Shown here: positions 21,919 to 33,019 of the stretch, in pieces | How the letters are laid out: every line of letters begins with the position of its first letter | Position numbering within the stretch: the first letter of the stretch is position 1 | Assembly (NCBI RefSeq): GCF_020921035.1 | Contig: NC_063154.1 | Span: 26,079,448 to 26,143,447 of the forward strand | Direction: 5' to 3' | Length of the DNA: 64,000 nucleotides | Origin: Rhodamnia argentea | Lineage: Eukaryota; Streptophyta; Magnoliopsida; Myrtales; Myrtaceae | Notes under the pieces: generated by a model | The model's input: the letters and a program-made list of their open reading frames with translations, nothing else | The model's database searches: none | Told to the model about the DNA's origin: nothing | Translations under genes and position numbers: made by a program

Positions 21919-22759
21919 ATGGAGCGTGCGTCTTCTTCTACGGCTTCATCTCCTCCTACATACTTCAGCCGTGAGTTCTCGGCTATCCGGAGGGAGATTC
22001 TCTCCCTTCTGAGTTACACCTATACCTTGCTGGTGGTGAAACCGTGGGCCCTCGAGAAGCCGCATGCCCCGCTCAGCCGCTCTGCGCCCCAAAATCTTCC
22101 CTCCGACCACCCGTTCCAATCGGACTACGAAGAGTTTGTCACACTCTTCGGCTACGGGCCGGAGAAGTTTCGCTGTAATCCGCGACCATGTCTCAGACAA
22201 TCTCACCGAACATGAAGTTTGGTGTAAGATCGAAGAGATTGAGAACGGCGAGGTGGTGCACAAGGAACTCTGCAACGTCCAAGAAGCCCTCCATGCCTCT
22301 CATGCTAGCGTCCTTCAACTTCGGAACATTGTTTCCGACCGCCTGACCGTCGCCCGCCGACACCTGCGAAGGCCTCTCAAGGAATCCGAGCAGCGGGAAC
22401 ATGAATTGGCCGAAGCTCGCGAAACCCGTTCCTTGGCTTCCATTGGGCCCCCTTTGGAGGGTCTCAAGGCCATGTTGGACTCTACCAATGGTCTTCTGCA
22501 GGGTCAGAAGGAGCACCTTCGGCGGCCGGAGAGTAAAAAGGACAAGCTGGAGGCGGTGTTGGAAGAGTTGGCCGAAGCTCATCACCGCGCGAGAGAAGAG
22601 AATGCCAAGTTGGAGTGCCGTTGCGAGGCTTCGTGGTCCGTTTTAGGGAGCACTTCAGGTAAGAGGGCTCTTGGGGCGAGCGAGCAAGAGGAAGAGAGAG
22701 AGAAAGGGAAAGAAGGAAAGAGAAAGAGAGAAAGAGAGGGAAAGGGAGGAAGATTGTAA
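21919..22759 (+). pseudogene. Antisense ORF 3 of the gypsy element: coiled-coil protein, frameshifted
   Basis: Begins MERASSSTASSPPTYFSREF. Near 22100 the frame must change to reach the long second frame (to 22759). That frame is rich in Glu, Lys and Leu heptads (ESEQREHELAEARETRSLAS, DKLEAVLEELAEAHHRAREE) and ends in an RKRERE-type basic tail. It resembles no enzyme or DNA-binding family that I recognise. The ATG context (CCCTAATGGAGC) and upstream TATA box suggest a former independent gene. It ends about 35 bp before the converging 3' end of the integrase frame on the other strand. Confidence 0.5.
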
Positions 22760-22793
22760 AAAGGTTTTACCGAATGAATGGAATTGATCTTTC

Positions 22794-24066
22794 TTACTCT
22801 TCGCTCTCTGATTCTCCTTGCATTTCCCACATCGATGGATAGAATTTTTTCAAATACTTTCCGTTGATCGAGCGTTGTAGTTCTCTTCCATCAATCTCCA
22901 TTACTCGATATGCATTCCCCGGGAGGGCGTCTATTACCAAGTATGGTCCTTCCCACTTCGACGACCATTTGCCAAACTTTTCGCTGTCGAGGTTCATAGG
23001 CAAAATAGTCTTCCATACCAAGTCTCCTACGTCGAAACGCTTAGCTTTCACGTGTTTGTTGTAAGCCTTGGCAACCCTTCGCTTCTGAGCCATCAATTTT
23101 TCCAATGCTGTGGCTCGGTTCTCTCCCAATTCATCAATATTAGCGTTCATCATTTCATCGCATTGCTCTTTAGCCATACCATCCTGGAGTTTTACTCTTA
23201 ATGATTGCACCGTAATCTCCGGGGGTAACACGGCCTCTTGTCCATATGTTAGCATGTAAGGAGTGACTCCAGTGCTTGATCTTTTGGAAGTTCGATAAGC
23301 CCATAACACCGTCGACAACAATGAGTCCCATTCCCTTGGGTTGTCGTCCAAATGCTTTTTAATCAATCCGATGATTATTTTGTTGGAAGCTTCTGCTTGG
23401 CCATTAGCTCGAGCGTAATAAGGCGTCGAATGAATCATCTTGATACCCTCGACTTAGTAAAATCTCGTATTTCTTGGCTCGTGAAGACTGTCCCTTGGTC
23501 GTGATGATAGTCTCTGGAATTCCAAATCGATGAATAATTCGCTCTTCGATGAACTCCCTAACCGTTTTTTGTGTCACGCTTTTGTATAACGCCGCTTCAA
23601 CCCATTTTATGAAGTAATCTGTGGCTACTAAAATGAAACTGTGCTTCTTCGACGAGGGAGGATAAATCTTCCCTATTATGTCCATTGCCCAACCCCGAAA
23701 AGGCAACGGCTTGATAATTGGGTTCATCGCGGCGGCCGGTACTTGCTGGATTGGTCCATGCCTTTGGCACGATTGACACCCCTTCGCGTAATCGATGCAG
23801 TCTTGGGTGATTGTTGGCCAAAAATACCCATGTCGCCTTAACAACCACTTTGTTTTCAATCCAGCCTGATGCGCACTACGTATCCCTTCATGGACTTCCG
23901 TCATGACTAGCATTGCTTCCTCTTGCCCCAAGCATTTGAGAAGCAGTCCATCGATGGTCTTTCGATATAACTCATTGTCGATCGCCAGATATTTTAAGGC
24001 TTTTCTTTTGAAGTCCCTACCGCGTAACCCGGGTTTTTCAAGTAGTTTACCAAAGGGGTTCTCCAA
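22794..24066 (-). pseudogene. Gypsy integrase, broken
   Basis: Two frames (23404-24066 and 22794-23438) together give the integrase order. A zinc-binding H-H-C-C module (VHEGIRSAHQAG, then KGCQSCQRHG) comes first, followed by the core start GWAMDIIGKIYPP. Further on are YARANGQAEASNK with the third acidic residue and the C-terminal GPYLVIDALPGNAYRVMEID region. A frameshift lies near 23420-23450. The second catalytic Asp is missing: the usual TD-G reads TTKGQSS. No chromodomain follows. The product cannot be an active integrase. Confidence 0.85.
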
Positions 24067-26084
24067 TCTTGTTGGCCGCTGGTTTCTCCTAAGCCTTTAG
24101 ATCGCTCAATCATCATTACCCGAGCATCTATTGATGGTAAGGTCCTTACCCGAGTAATGATGTAGTCCGCTAATTCCTTCGATATATGATATCCCGACGC
24201 CATCCGAGCCAATTCATTAGCTTCTGAATTTTCACTCCTCTTGACATGGATTAGCTCGTATTCGACGAACTTCGACAACAATTCTTTTGCCAGGTGGTGA
24301 TGCCTAATAATGTTTTCATTCAAACATTGATACTCACCATTTAGTTGTTTGATCACCAGCTGAGAATCGCCCTTCACTTTAATTGACCTAATCCCCATGT
24401 CAATTAAAACATTCGGTCCCACGATCGTGGCTTCATACTCGGCTTGGTTATTTGAGCATTCAAAGTCGAGCCTGAATATGAGTTTTGTTTTCTGTCGAAA
24501 AGGTGATATAACCATGATTTCCTGCACCCGCTGAACCGGATGCCACCGACCCATCGAAATATAATATCCAAGGCGCAATACCCGGATAATTTTCATCATC
24601 CTCGACTTTTAAACCCGAAGGGTATTCGGTAATGAAATCGGATATTGCCTGCCCTTTCACCGCTTTGAGCGGCACATAAATCAGATCGATTTCTATTAGA
24701 GTGAACGCCCATTTTGCAATCCGGCCCCTAATGATTCGCCTGGACAACATGTACTTAATCACGTCCGTTTTACAAATTACATGTACCGTAGTCGGCAACA
24801 TATAATGTCGTAATTTTGTACAAGCGTAGTACGTTGATAAACATAGTTTTCGATGGACGTATATCTCGTCTCGGCATCGTTGAGCATCCTACTTAGGTAG
24901 TACACGGCCTGCTCTTTCCCTTCATCGTTTTCTTGAGCCAGCATACTCCCAATCGTTGTATCGGCGACCGATAAATACAACTTCAATGGCCGCCCCGCCT
25001 TTGGTGGCGTCAACACCGGTGGCTTGATGAGATACTCTTTTAACCCGTCGAAAGCCACCTGATGTTTCTCTTCCCACACAAACTCTCGCTCATTCTTCAA
25101 TTTGAGCAACGGGGAGAAAACTTCGATTTTTCCCGAGAGGTTAGCTATAAAACGCCGCAAGAAATTTAATTTCCCGATTAACATTTGCAGCTGTTTTTTA
25201 TTATCTGGAGACGGTAACTCCGAAATAGCCTTAGCTTTATTCATGTCTACCTCTATACCTCTTTGATGTACCAAAAAACCAAGGAAATTACCAGCTTTTA
25301 TCCCGAAGGCGCATTTCAAAGGATTCATTTTTAACTTAAATTTGCGCATTCTCTCAAAAGCTTGTTCTAGGTGGTCCAAATGACTTACCGGGTCCGTCTT
25401 GATGATGACGTCATCGATGTAGACCTCCAAGAATTCCCCAATCATATCGTGGAAAATGTAATTCATTGCCCTTTGATACGTAGCACCGGCATTCTTCAAT
25501 CCGAAAGGCATGACGACCCATTCGAACGTACCAATGGCCCCAGGGCATCTAAATGCTGTCTTGTGGACATCCTCTGCCGCTATAAATATCTGATTATACC
25601 CGGAATGTCCGTCCATGAGGGACATCATTTCATTATTGGAGGCCGAATCGATCAACACATCGGCCATGGGTATCTGGTACTCGTCTTTCGGGGTGGCCGC
25701 GTTAAGGTCGCGGAAATCAACACACACTCGGAGTTTGCCATTCTTCTTCTTGACGAGCACAATATTCGACAACCATTCGACGTACCTTGCCGATCTTATG
25801 AATCCAGCCGAAAGGAGACGCTCGATCTCCTCCTTGATTTTAAGGATTACTTCGGGAGCGAACCTTCTAGCAGCCCGTTGGTGTGGTCGAAATCCCCTCT
25901 TAATTGGCAATCGATGCTCAACTATGCTCCTCGAAAGACCGTGCATCTCATGGTAATTCCAGGCAAAACAATCCTTATATTTTCTCAACAGGTTTACCAT
26001 TTGAACCTTGTACCGCTGATCGAGTAATTGGCTCACATAAGTAGGTTGAGGACAAGTCTCATCTCCGAGATTGACCTCTTCCAA
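23994..26084 (-). pseudogene. Gypsy reverse transcriptase and RNase H, broken downstream
   Basis: The frame 24777-26084 carries a well-preserved reverse transcriptase: LVKKKNGKLRVCVDFRDLN (about residue 110), LMDGHSGYNQI, the active-site YIDDV (about residues 222-226) and the connecting/RNase H region FVWEEKHQVAFDGLKEYL. RNase H then continues through shifted frames 24460-24801 (WILYFDGSVASGSAG) and 23994-24599 (ECSNNQAEYEATIVG, then GDSQLVIKQLNGEYQ), a second RNase H-like module as in Tat elements. Frameshifts near 24790 and 24540 break the chain. The reverse transcriptase part itself has no obvious catalytic loss. Confidence 0.88.
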
Positions 26085-26206
26085 AGGGGTCTTGAGCTTG
26101 AATTACCTTGTCGTCCTCCTTAATTGGGGATTCTTCAAAATCTAAAATGCCGTCTGCAAGCTGTCTAGCTTGATCACTTTGCTCGGCCTCGTAGGCCGCA
26201 TACCTC

Positions 26207-27736
26207 TTAGCGAGGTTTTGCGCAAATGATCGACTTTCCATCGGAAAACTGGTCGATTGGTTCCACCGGTTCCTTTCTTGGGATCCATTCGGTATTCCCT
26301 TTGTCGAAACGGCAGAATGCAATATCTCTTGGGTCCACTTCGAGCGGCTTGGATATGCGAAGGCAATCATCCGGCATCACTTTGTCCCGGCCGAATATAC
26401 GGGTCCAGGTAACACAAGTCCGGGGATTGGCTTTTACATATTCGACTTTGTCCCCATTCCAAAATGCCAACATCTGGTGAAGCGTCGATGGGACACATTG
26501 GTTTCCATGTATCCAATCTCGTCCCAACAGCAAGTTATAAGATCCGTCGGCGTCGACGACGCAGAAAGACGTCCTCGATGTTTTAGATCCGACGGTCGGG
26601 TCAGCGACATATACTCCCTTTACTTCAGTAATTTCGCCAGTGAAATCAGACACCTGTATATTCGATGGGATTATTTCGTCATCATTTCGTCCTATTTTCT
26701 TGAAGAAGCGGTATGGAATGAGATTTAACGTTGAACCCCCATTCACAAGTACTTTCATTACTCGCCGTCCGTTGATCTTGGCATTTATATTGAGCGACCT
26801 CAAATGATTTGAGAGATCTTCCATGGGTTTCCCGAATTCCATGGTTTCTTCATCACCGAAGCAAAACCGAGCCCCTTCCTTTTCTTGCGTCGTTTCTTTG
26901 TCGCCGCCGTCAGCCGAGGTCGATTCGAGTCGAAACTCGCATGGCAATTTAACTCGTACCATACAAGAGCTTAGAGGGGATACTGACCCGCTAACGGGGG
27001 TTTTAAATCGGGATTTAGACGCAGATGTTTTCTGTGTCTTTGTACCCTTGTCCTCTTTTTCTTGAGTTGGGTGTGTCTCTTCTGGTCGTCGCCGCCAAAC
27101 CAGATTTTTCGGCCTCCGCAGTTTGGTGCGGTTAGGAGCCGCTGCCATCGAGTCATGACGGGCTGGAATCTCCTGTTGCCGTAGTATGCGGACCCTGTTC
27201 TTTCTTTGCACCCTTCTCTTCTGAGTTCGGGTCAAGATTTTCTCCTTTTCTTGATCTTCCGTCACCTCATACCATGACCCCTCTACAGGGTTGCTTGGTA
27301 TCTTACGAGTGCATCGACGATGTGGCTCATGAAGGCCTTGTCGAAAATTTCTGTCGAACTCCTTTCCCCATCCATAGTGGACTCTTTCTTGAGGATGTGG
27401 GGTTGGTGGACCATAGCTTATGTAATAATCAAACTTGCCACTTGGCTCACCTAAAGTACCAATTGTAGGGTCCCCTTCATCGTATCTCCGCTTAAATGAC
27501 TTATAAACTCTCCGATGATTGGAACTTCTTCGAGGTCCGGCACTTTCAATGTGAAAAGGCGTCTTATCCCTCTGACTAGTTCGACCGCTCTTTTGGTACC
27601 CTTCCTCGAGTGTACTCATGTTTCCCAATTTTCGCCTGCAATAAGCGCATAAATTTGTTGACGTAGGGCCTTTACTCGATCGCTTTAAAGATACCATTCC
27701 AGCCATCACCGGAAAAGGATCCGCGTCCACATCCAT
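26207..27736 (-). pseudogene. Gypsy gag C-terminus and aspartic protease, catalytic Asp lost
   Basis: 509-residue frame. Upstream of its first Met, in the same frame, lies a CKWHHSWSHNTSDC zinc-binding-like motif that completes gag, followed by a long Arg/Lys-rich linker. The retroviral-type protease region has VMKVLVNGGSTLNLIP where active Tat proteases have Asp-Gly-Gly. The Asp-to-Asn change fits a single G-to-A mutation. SYNLLLGRDWIHGN, the second conserved protease block, is intact. The next frame (26059-26370) links it to the reverse transcriptase with a frameshift. Confidence 0.82.
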
Positions 27737-27827
27737 CGGGGGTTTCCCTTTATCTTCGCCGAATTTGATCTTTCCTTGTCGAATCGCTTCCCGAATGTTC
27801 TTTTTGAGGACTAAACAATCCGATGTG

Positions 27828-29645
27828 TTATGGCTCCATGAGTGGTGCCATTTGCAATACTTCTTCCCCGCTAATTCTTCTGTGGATGGTATCTTTCGCC
27901 CCTTCCGTCAGCCCGAGAGCCAGCAAGATGTCGAAAATTTCTTCCGCCCGATTCGCATCGAATGAATAGTATAACGCCTCTTTTGCTTTAGCCATTATAG
28001 TTGACTTTTCTTTCATCCTTGCTGACTTGATTGCTTGGCAAGTGTATGGCTTGTCGATGGTTAATTGGGCGACGGCCACTTCGACGGGCTCCGTTGATTC
28101 TTCGTCGAAATCAGGTGGCTCGACAAAACTTACATCTCCTCTTCGGGTGTGCCTTTTGTCTTTTTCCTTGAGCAGACTTTCGTGCTTTGTTGCCATCGTG
28201 GATAATTCGAATAGATCTGCACATGGATGTCCCACCATCCTATCTCGTATTTCGAATTTCAATCCGTTGAAAGCGAACTCAGCGAATGTCTTTTCTGGTA
28301 AAGGAACTAAACATTTGTTCCTAGCCCGTTTAAACCTTGCAATAAACTTGTCGACCGTCTCGTTTGTCATTTGCTTCATTGTCGACAAACTCGCTATCGA
28401 CAAGTTCGACACCGCTCTTTGAAATCGGCCATGAAACAAACGCTCCATCTGTTCCCATGTCAACACCGAATTGGGTGGTAGTGCGGTATACCATGTAAAG
28501 GCTGTTTTCGACAAGGATAATGGGAAGAGCCTTAATTTCAAGTGATCCGCATGTGTAGCATCCCCACATAGTGCTAGGAAACGATTGATATGTTCATACG
28601 TGGACTGATCATCCTCGCCAAGAAAAAGTGTGAACTCGGGTATTTTAAACCCTCTTGGATACGGAATCGTATCCATCCAATCCGGGTACGGCTTTCGGTA
28701 AACATTAGCCCGGTATCCTACCATTAGGTCAATGTATATGGGTGCCTGGTCGAACACCGGCTGATGGTACCGTGGTTGATATGGCATTTGATATCCAGGT
28801 TGTGGCGGATGATATATGGGTTGCACAACGGGTTGAAACATTGGCTCGAGACCTGGTGGTTGTAGGGCCCGATTCATCTGCCGATATCCGTGTCGTACGG
28901 CCTGGTGTCCATACTGTCCTTGCCCCCTGACTTGGGGTAATTGATCTTGCCCCCTAGCCTGCCATTGCCCCCTAAAGGGCATTGCCCCCTGATTTTCGAT
29001 AACCATGGGTACCGGTTGTTCATTGATAGGGACAGGGTTATGTTGGGCAGCTACCTCCCGACGAGCAATATTCTCGTCTTGTCAAACAGGGTGTCCCGGA
29101 AACATAACAGTATCCGCGGGTATATCTTGTCGAATAGGATGTCTAGGGAACATACTTGTGTCCGCATTTACCGGGGGTCTAGGTTCGTTGGCCGGTAACG
29201 TCTCCCCTCGTTGCGTAATCCGCGGAGGTGCTAAAGGTTGAGCATTCTCGCCCGCAAGGCCTCCATTTGGCGGTGTTGTTACCGGTAGACCGTTGTTTGC
29301 TGTTGGCACGAAATCATTCCCTTCTTGAGCATGAGGTGGGTTGATCGTAGTCCCATGTTGCCCCGCAGCACATTCGTGATACGTGTTGATGATTAACGGC
29401 CTGACAACTTCGGTCATCCGCCGGACCATGTGATCAGCAAACTCGTTCTCGACTTCTTTGATGGTACGCCTTATCGATGTTAATATGACGAGCGCCATTT
29501 CTGGATTTCTCCTTGGCTCCTCAATGTTCTGCCGAGAGACCTCGACGTCCTCTTGGTGGGCCGTGGATGACTCCATTCGTTGTATTTCTTCCTGGGGTTC
29601 GTCTCCACCGCCGTCTATGTTGTTACGTCCTCGTGTGCGTGGCAT
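27828..29645 (-). pseudogene. Gypsy gag, interrupted by one stop
   Basis: Starts at 29645 (MPRTRGRNNIDGGGDEPQEE), about 50 bp inside the 5' LTR. A stop at 29084-29082 is a TGA where a duplicated neighbouring segment has CGA, so it looks like CpG decay. The same frame then continues to 27828. The C-terminal half is a clear retrotransposon gag domain (YEHINRFLALCGDATHADHL, AFTWYTALPPNSVLTWEQME). At about 27860 the frame changes before the zinc-binding-like motif. Confidence 0.87.
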
Positions 29646-29698
29646 AGCACTTCTCTCGACGCGACACCAAAGGTCCCACCGGGCGTGCCAAAAAAGAT

Positions 29699-30643
29699 TG
29701 TTGCGCGTTAAAATCCCTCGACAAGGCTTTGTCGGTTATGGGTTCTAAGCCCAGATTGACTATGGCCCAATGAAGGTTGCTTACGCGAGAATCTTTTATC
29801 GAACTTAATCCGTTCGTTTTCCGAAAAGGGGTTATGGGTCAGTTTTGGACAGAGAGTGTCAAATGCAATAGATTTACACAAAAGGGCGCGTTACAAACAG
29901 GCTTTCGACAACTTCGACGGCCCAATGCGCAATGATGACAAGACGTTGACGGACTTCGACGTAACCCTGGAATTGAATCGACAGGATCGGGGAATAACGT
30001 AGGACACAATGCTGGAATTCAATCAACAGCACTGGACGGGGAATTATAGGACACAATACCGGAATTGAATCGACGATATGGGATGGGATGGGTGAAGGGT
30101 GCAATACCGGAATTTAATCGACGATCTTGAACCTAACGAGTAGACGCCGGAATCTAATCGACGACACCTAACTCTGGATATGTTACTCGCTGGAATTGAA
30201 TCGACGACGGGGATCTCAAAGCTACAGCTAGGCTAGGCTAAAGGCTAAAGGTTAAGAGCTAAGAGCTAGTTTGGAAAATGCAAGTGTTTTGGATTTGTTG
30301 TGTGTGTTTGTATCTTGCTATTGCGAGGTATTTATAGGCAAGCTCTTTGGTAACCGCCGAGCGGTTTCTTCCTTTGGCCCCACACTTTGCTCTTTTCCAT
30401 AAGCCACGTGGATGACGGTTTCCCGGTCTTCGCGCATTTTCTTTTCACCTCGTGGGGATTACCGCCAACCGCTTCGATCGTGGCCCCCCTCCGCGCGCTT
30501 TTCTTGCTCTAGAAGGAAGTGGCGCCAGAATTTATCCCGACACGTGGCACCTTTCTGATTGATACGTTCCTTGCTTCGGTGTCCCTTCCCGTAGCTGATT
30601 ATCGCTTCCTCACGTGCTTGTCACGAGTCTCTTTTAAGTGTCA
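29699..30643 (-). repeat. 5' LTR of the gypsy element
   Basis: 945 bp, collinear with the left LTR. The minus-strand TATAAATA at 30336-30329 is the likely promoter of gag-pol. It carries the same six-fold GGAATTNAATCGAC array. Confidence 0.9.
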
Positions 30644-30654
30644 ATAGGTCTGGA

Positions 30655-31740
30655 TCTTCTTATTCAAGAATCTAGAAGACACGTTTCACGTCTTGCACTT
30701 TGTCCGTGGGAGGACGTGCTTCTACATACGGTTGTCATTGTTTTCGTCGTGGAAAGTGGACCGGCATTTGTGCCGCCAGAAGCCGGGACATCAGTGGTGC
30801 AGTGGACGCCCTTTGGCACGGTCGTTGTTGTCGCTGCAGGATGCGAACTGAGGTTGGCGGGCGTCGCCAGAAAAATCCAGGTAAGTGGGACCGCAGATGT
30901 TTCGTGGAATGACAACTTTGCCTTGGTTGAAAGGTGGGGAAGTGGATGGTTGATCTTGAGCGATGGCGGTGGCCGAGGGTGGCGATGCGACGGATCTGTG
31001 ATCATCATGGAGCGAGCGGGTCTTCTTTGCTCGTCGATTCTCTTCCACAAGTTGTGCTCGACCGCGCAGATTCTGGCACACCTTCTTGCTTGCTTCGTCA
31101 GCGTATTTGTTGTTGATTACGCATAAGACACACTCTATTTCTTTGATGACAAAGCACGCTTTCCATATCAACCACATCATAATGAATTGTCAAGCAATTA
31201 ACTGATTAGTCAAACAATTCCTTTCATACCCTAATCTTTTTTGCGGTCCATTGCAGATGGATCAGAAACACATTTTATATTATCAATCAAACCCTAACAA
31301 CTGGTTTGAAACTAGATAGAACTAGTTAGGATCCATAAAAAAGCACCAGAATTGAGTAAATAAGCGCCTTATGTTTTCGAACATACGAGATTGTCAAACG
31401 TTGGCATGGAACGAATATCGCGTTTGGGGAATTCCTATTGACAAAACCATTAACGATGATGAACCAATCAAACGTGTATTTGAGATAATTAGTAAGCTAA
31501 AAGAAAAGGGAAAGAAATACATACATTGTGGGGATGTTTTGAGTACTCGTACATGATCCAGTGCCCATTCTCGTAATGGCTGAAAGGCTTAGAAATTTTT
31601 GTCCCCCCATCATAGTTTTCAAAATAAACAAAAGGAAACTCTGGATTATCACTTTTCCGAATGGTTGGGTTTCATGAAGGATCCGATTCCTCAAGATTTC
31701 TGATGGAATGCTAGGTGGTTCCAAACTAATGTAGCTCATA
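30655..31740 (-). pseudogene. NAC-family transcription factor pseudogene, two-exon remnant
   Basis: Exon 2 remnant at about 31125-30664: IECVLCVINNKYADEASKKV, RAQLVEENRRAKKTRSL and EVVIPRNICGP-like text, closely matching exon 2 of the NAC gene at 36098-38003. A frameshift occurs near 30830. Homology stops near 30710, before the segment corresponding to the DREB2-like tail. The exon 1 remnant (about 31740-31525) ends NGHWIMYEYSKHPHN in a shifted frame. The intron between them (about 31130-31520) aligns well with the intron of the other gene, including AACTAGTTAGGATCCA. The N-terminal NAC subdomains are missing. The gypsy element sits directly beyond its 3' end. Confidence 0.75.
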
Positions 31741-31889
31741 TATCATGTGGATACACCAGGCCGATTCCTTTACTTGAACTTTTGCAGGTTAATTATTTGA
31801 ATTTGAGTTGCGAATTAGTAGAGGTTAGGAGAGCTCGAACTAGTATAGTCAATTTAATTAATCCGGTAATCCATTAAACTGAAATCTCG

Positions 31890-32180
31890 AATTTTAGGCC
31901 ATGACATAAGTCATACTCGTAAGGTCCAATTACCTTTTTTTCTTTCTCACTTTTCAATTTTTAATTTGCGGATGGTATGCAATAATCTCATTTCATGGGA
32001 CTAAAATGTATACCCCTTTGTTCTTGATTAAGCAAAACTCAAGATGTAAAACACCTAGAATATTTCAATGACTATGAACCCACTAAAATCTATTATTAAC
32101 ATTCAAACCCTTCAAATGGAAAAATTCTAAAGATATGTTACTCAAATTAACATTAGTATAGTAGAAGATCAAGGGCTCAT
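31890..32180 (-). repeat. Duplicated NAC upstream region, unit a
   Basis: Aligns with sequence upstream of the NAC gene at about 38390-38600. Shared segments include TTCTTGATTAAGCAAAACTC/TTTTTGATTAAGCAAAAATC and AGATATGTTACTC. It marks the duplication unit that produced the NAC pseudogene. Confidence 0.6.
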
Positions 32181-32620
32181 ACTTACAAGAACCCCAAATT
32201 GATACATCCGTGCCACATTTACCTTAGCTTATATACTTGTATCACATTTACTCTAAACTAATTTTTTGTGACAAAAAATCTTAAATTGCTACACCCATCA
32301 TGCCACATTTATAGTCATGTCACATTTACCCTAAACTGTTGTAAATCTGAATTTCTTTTTGGGGTAAATATGGCACATATGTACTAGCTTGGAAGCAAAT
32401 GTGGCTCGGATGTACAATTTGAGATTTTTTGTGACGTAAAAATTGGATTGGGCTAAACATGGCACAAGTACACCAATTTAGGATAAATGTGGCGCGAGTC
32501 TACCGGCTCGAGAGTTTTTGCGATACAAAAAGTAGTTTGTGGTAAATGTGGCATGGATGTACTAGTTTGAGGTACTTGATGGTGTTAATTTTAAATTAAT
32601 CTTAAACTTTGCTATTCACT
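32180..32620. repeat. Degenerate repeat of GTACCAATTTGAG / TGTGGCAC type
   Basis: Many diverged, partly inverted copies of motifs such as CACATTTACCCTAAACT and its complement. A homologous copy lies at 39190-39540 with the same neighbours, so it was duplicated together with the NAC unit. Probably an old TIR element; no TSD could be fixed. Confidence 0.5.
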
Positions 32621-32659
32621 CTCTAAACAACTAAATGTAGATATATTGTATATATTAGG

Positions 32660-33015
32660 ATTAGCGTTTTTCCTTTTGGTGTATGCATTTATGGTTATAC
32701 TCTTCATTGCATGTGTATTTATATTGGCCTTGCGCATATATGGTAATCAAGCATTCCATTATATATTTCTCTGGATCTAACATGGTATCGGAGCTAGGGT
32801 TTGCTTCTTGTGAGTATTATATACCAATCCCCAACTAGGATTTGTTGCTCTTCTTTCCAAACTCGGGTTGGTTGACCCATCTTGAGTTTGAGGGATGGAG
32901 TTTTCCCCTTTAGTGTATGTATTTACATTTATATTCTTCCTTATATGTATATTTATATTGGCCTTGCGCCTAATAGTAATCAAGCATTCCATTATCCATT
33001 TCTCTAGATCTAACA
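32660..33015 (+). mobile_element. TRIM-like miniature LTR retrotransposon
   Basis: Two direct repeats of about 120 bp (about 32660-32782 and 32895-33015) share TTTATATTGGCCTTGCGC, AATCAAGCATTCCATTAT and the end GATCTAACA. The first is followed at once by TGGTATCGGAGC (32783-32794), one base off the initiator-tRNA-Met primer-binding consensus. A purine-rich GAGGGATGGAG precedes the second. The internal region of about 110 bp has no coding capacity. The outer left boundary is approximate and no TSD was found. Confidence 0.6.
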
Positions 33016-33019
33016 TAAA

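Larger units (their letters stand above)
14985..30643 (-). mobile_element. Ty3/gypsy retrotransposon, Tat-like, with antisense reading frames
   Basis: Two collinear 945-bp LTRs (14985-15929 and 29699-30643) flank 13.8 kb. Gag, protease, reverse transcriptase, RNase H and integrase lie on the minus strand in gypsy order, so the right LTR is the 5' LTR. Next to it the minus strand reads TTTTTTGGCACGCCCGGTGG, a likely primer-binding region. Next to the left LTR, AAGGGGGCATATG is a plausible polypurine tract. No chromodomain was seen after integrase, and an unusually long region follows pol, both as in the Tat lineage. That region carries plus-strand (antisense) reading frames. The flanks share ATAGGTCTG (14975-14983 and 30644-30652). 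The LTRs differ by a few percent by eye, so the insertion is not recent. Confidence 0.9.

Noticed and set aside
25371..26027. 218-aa plus-strand frame opposite the gypsy reverse transcriptase
   Set aside because: Mirror frame of a conserved reverse transcriptase on the other strand, with no independent motif, unlike the PMD-like antisense frames.
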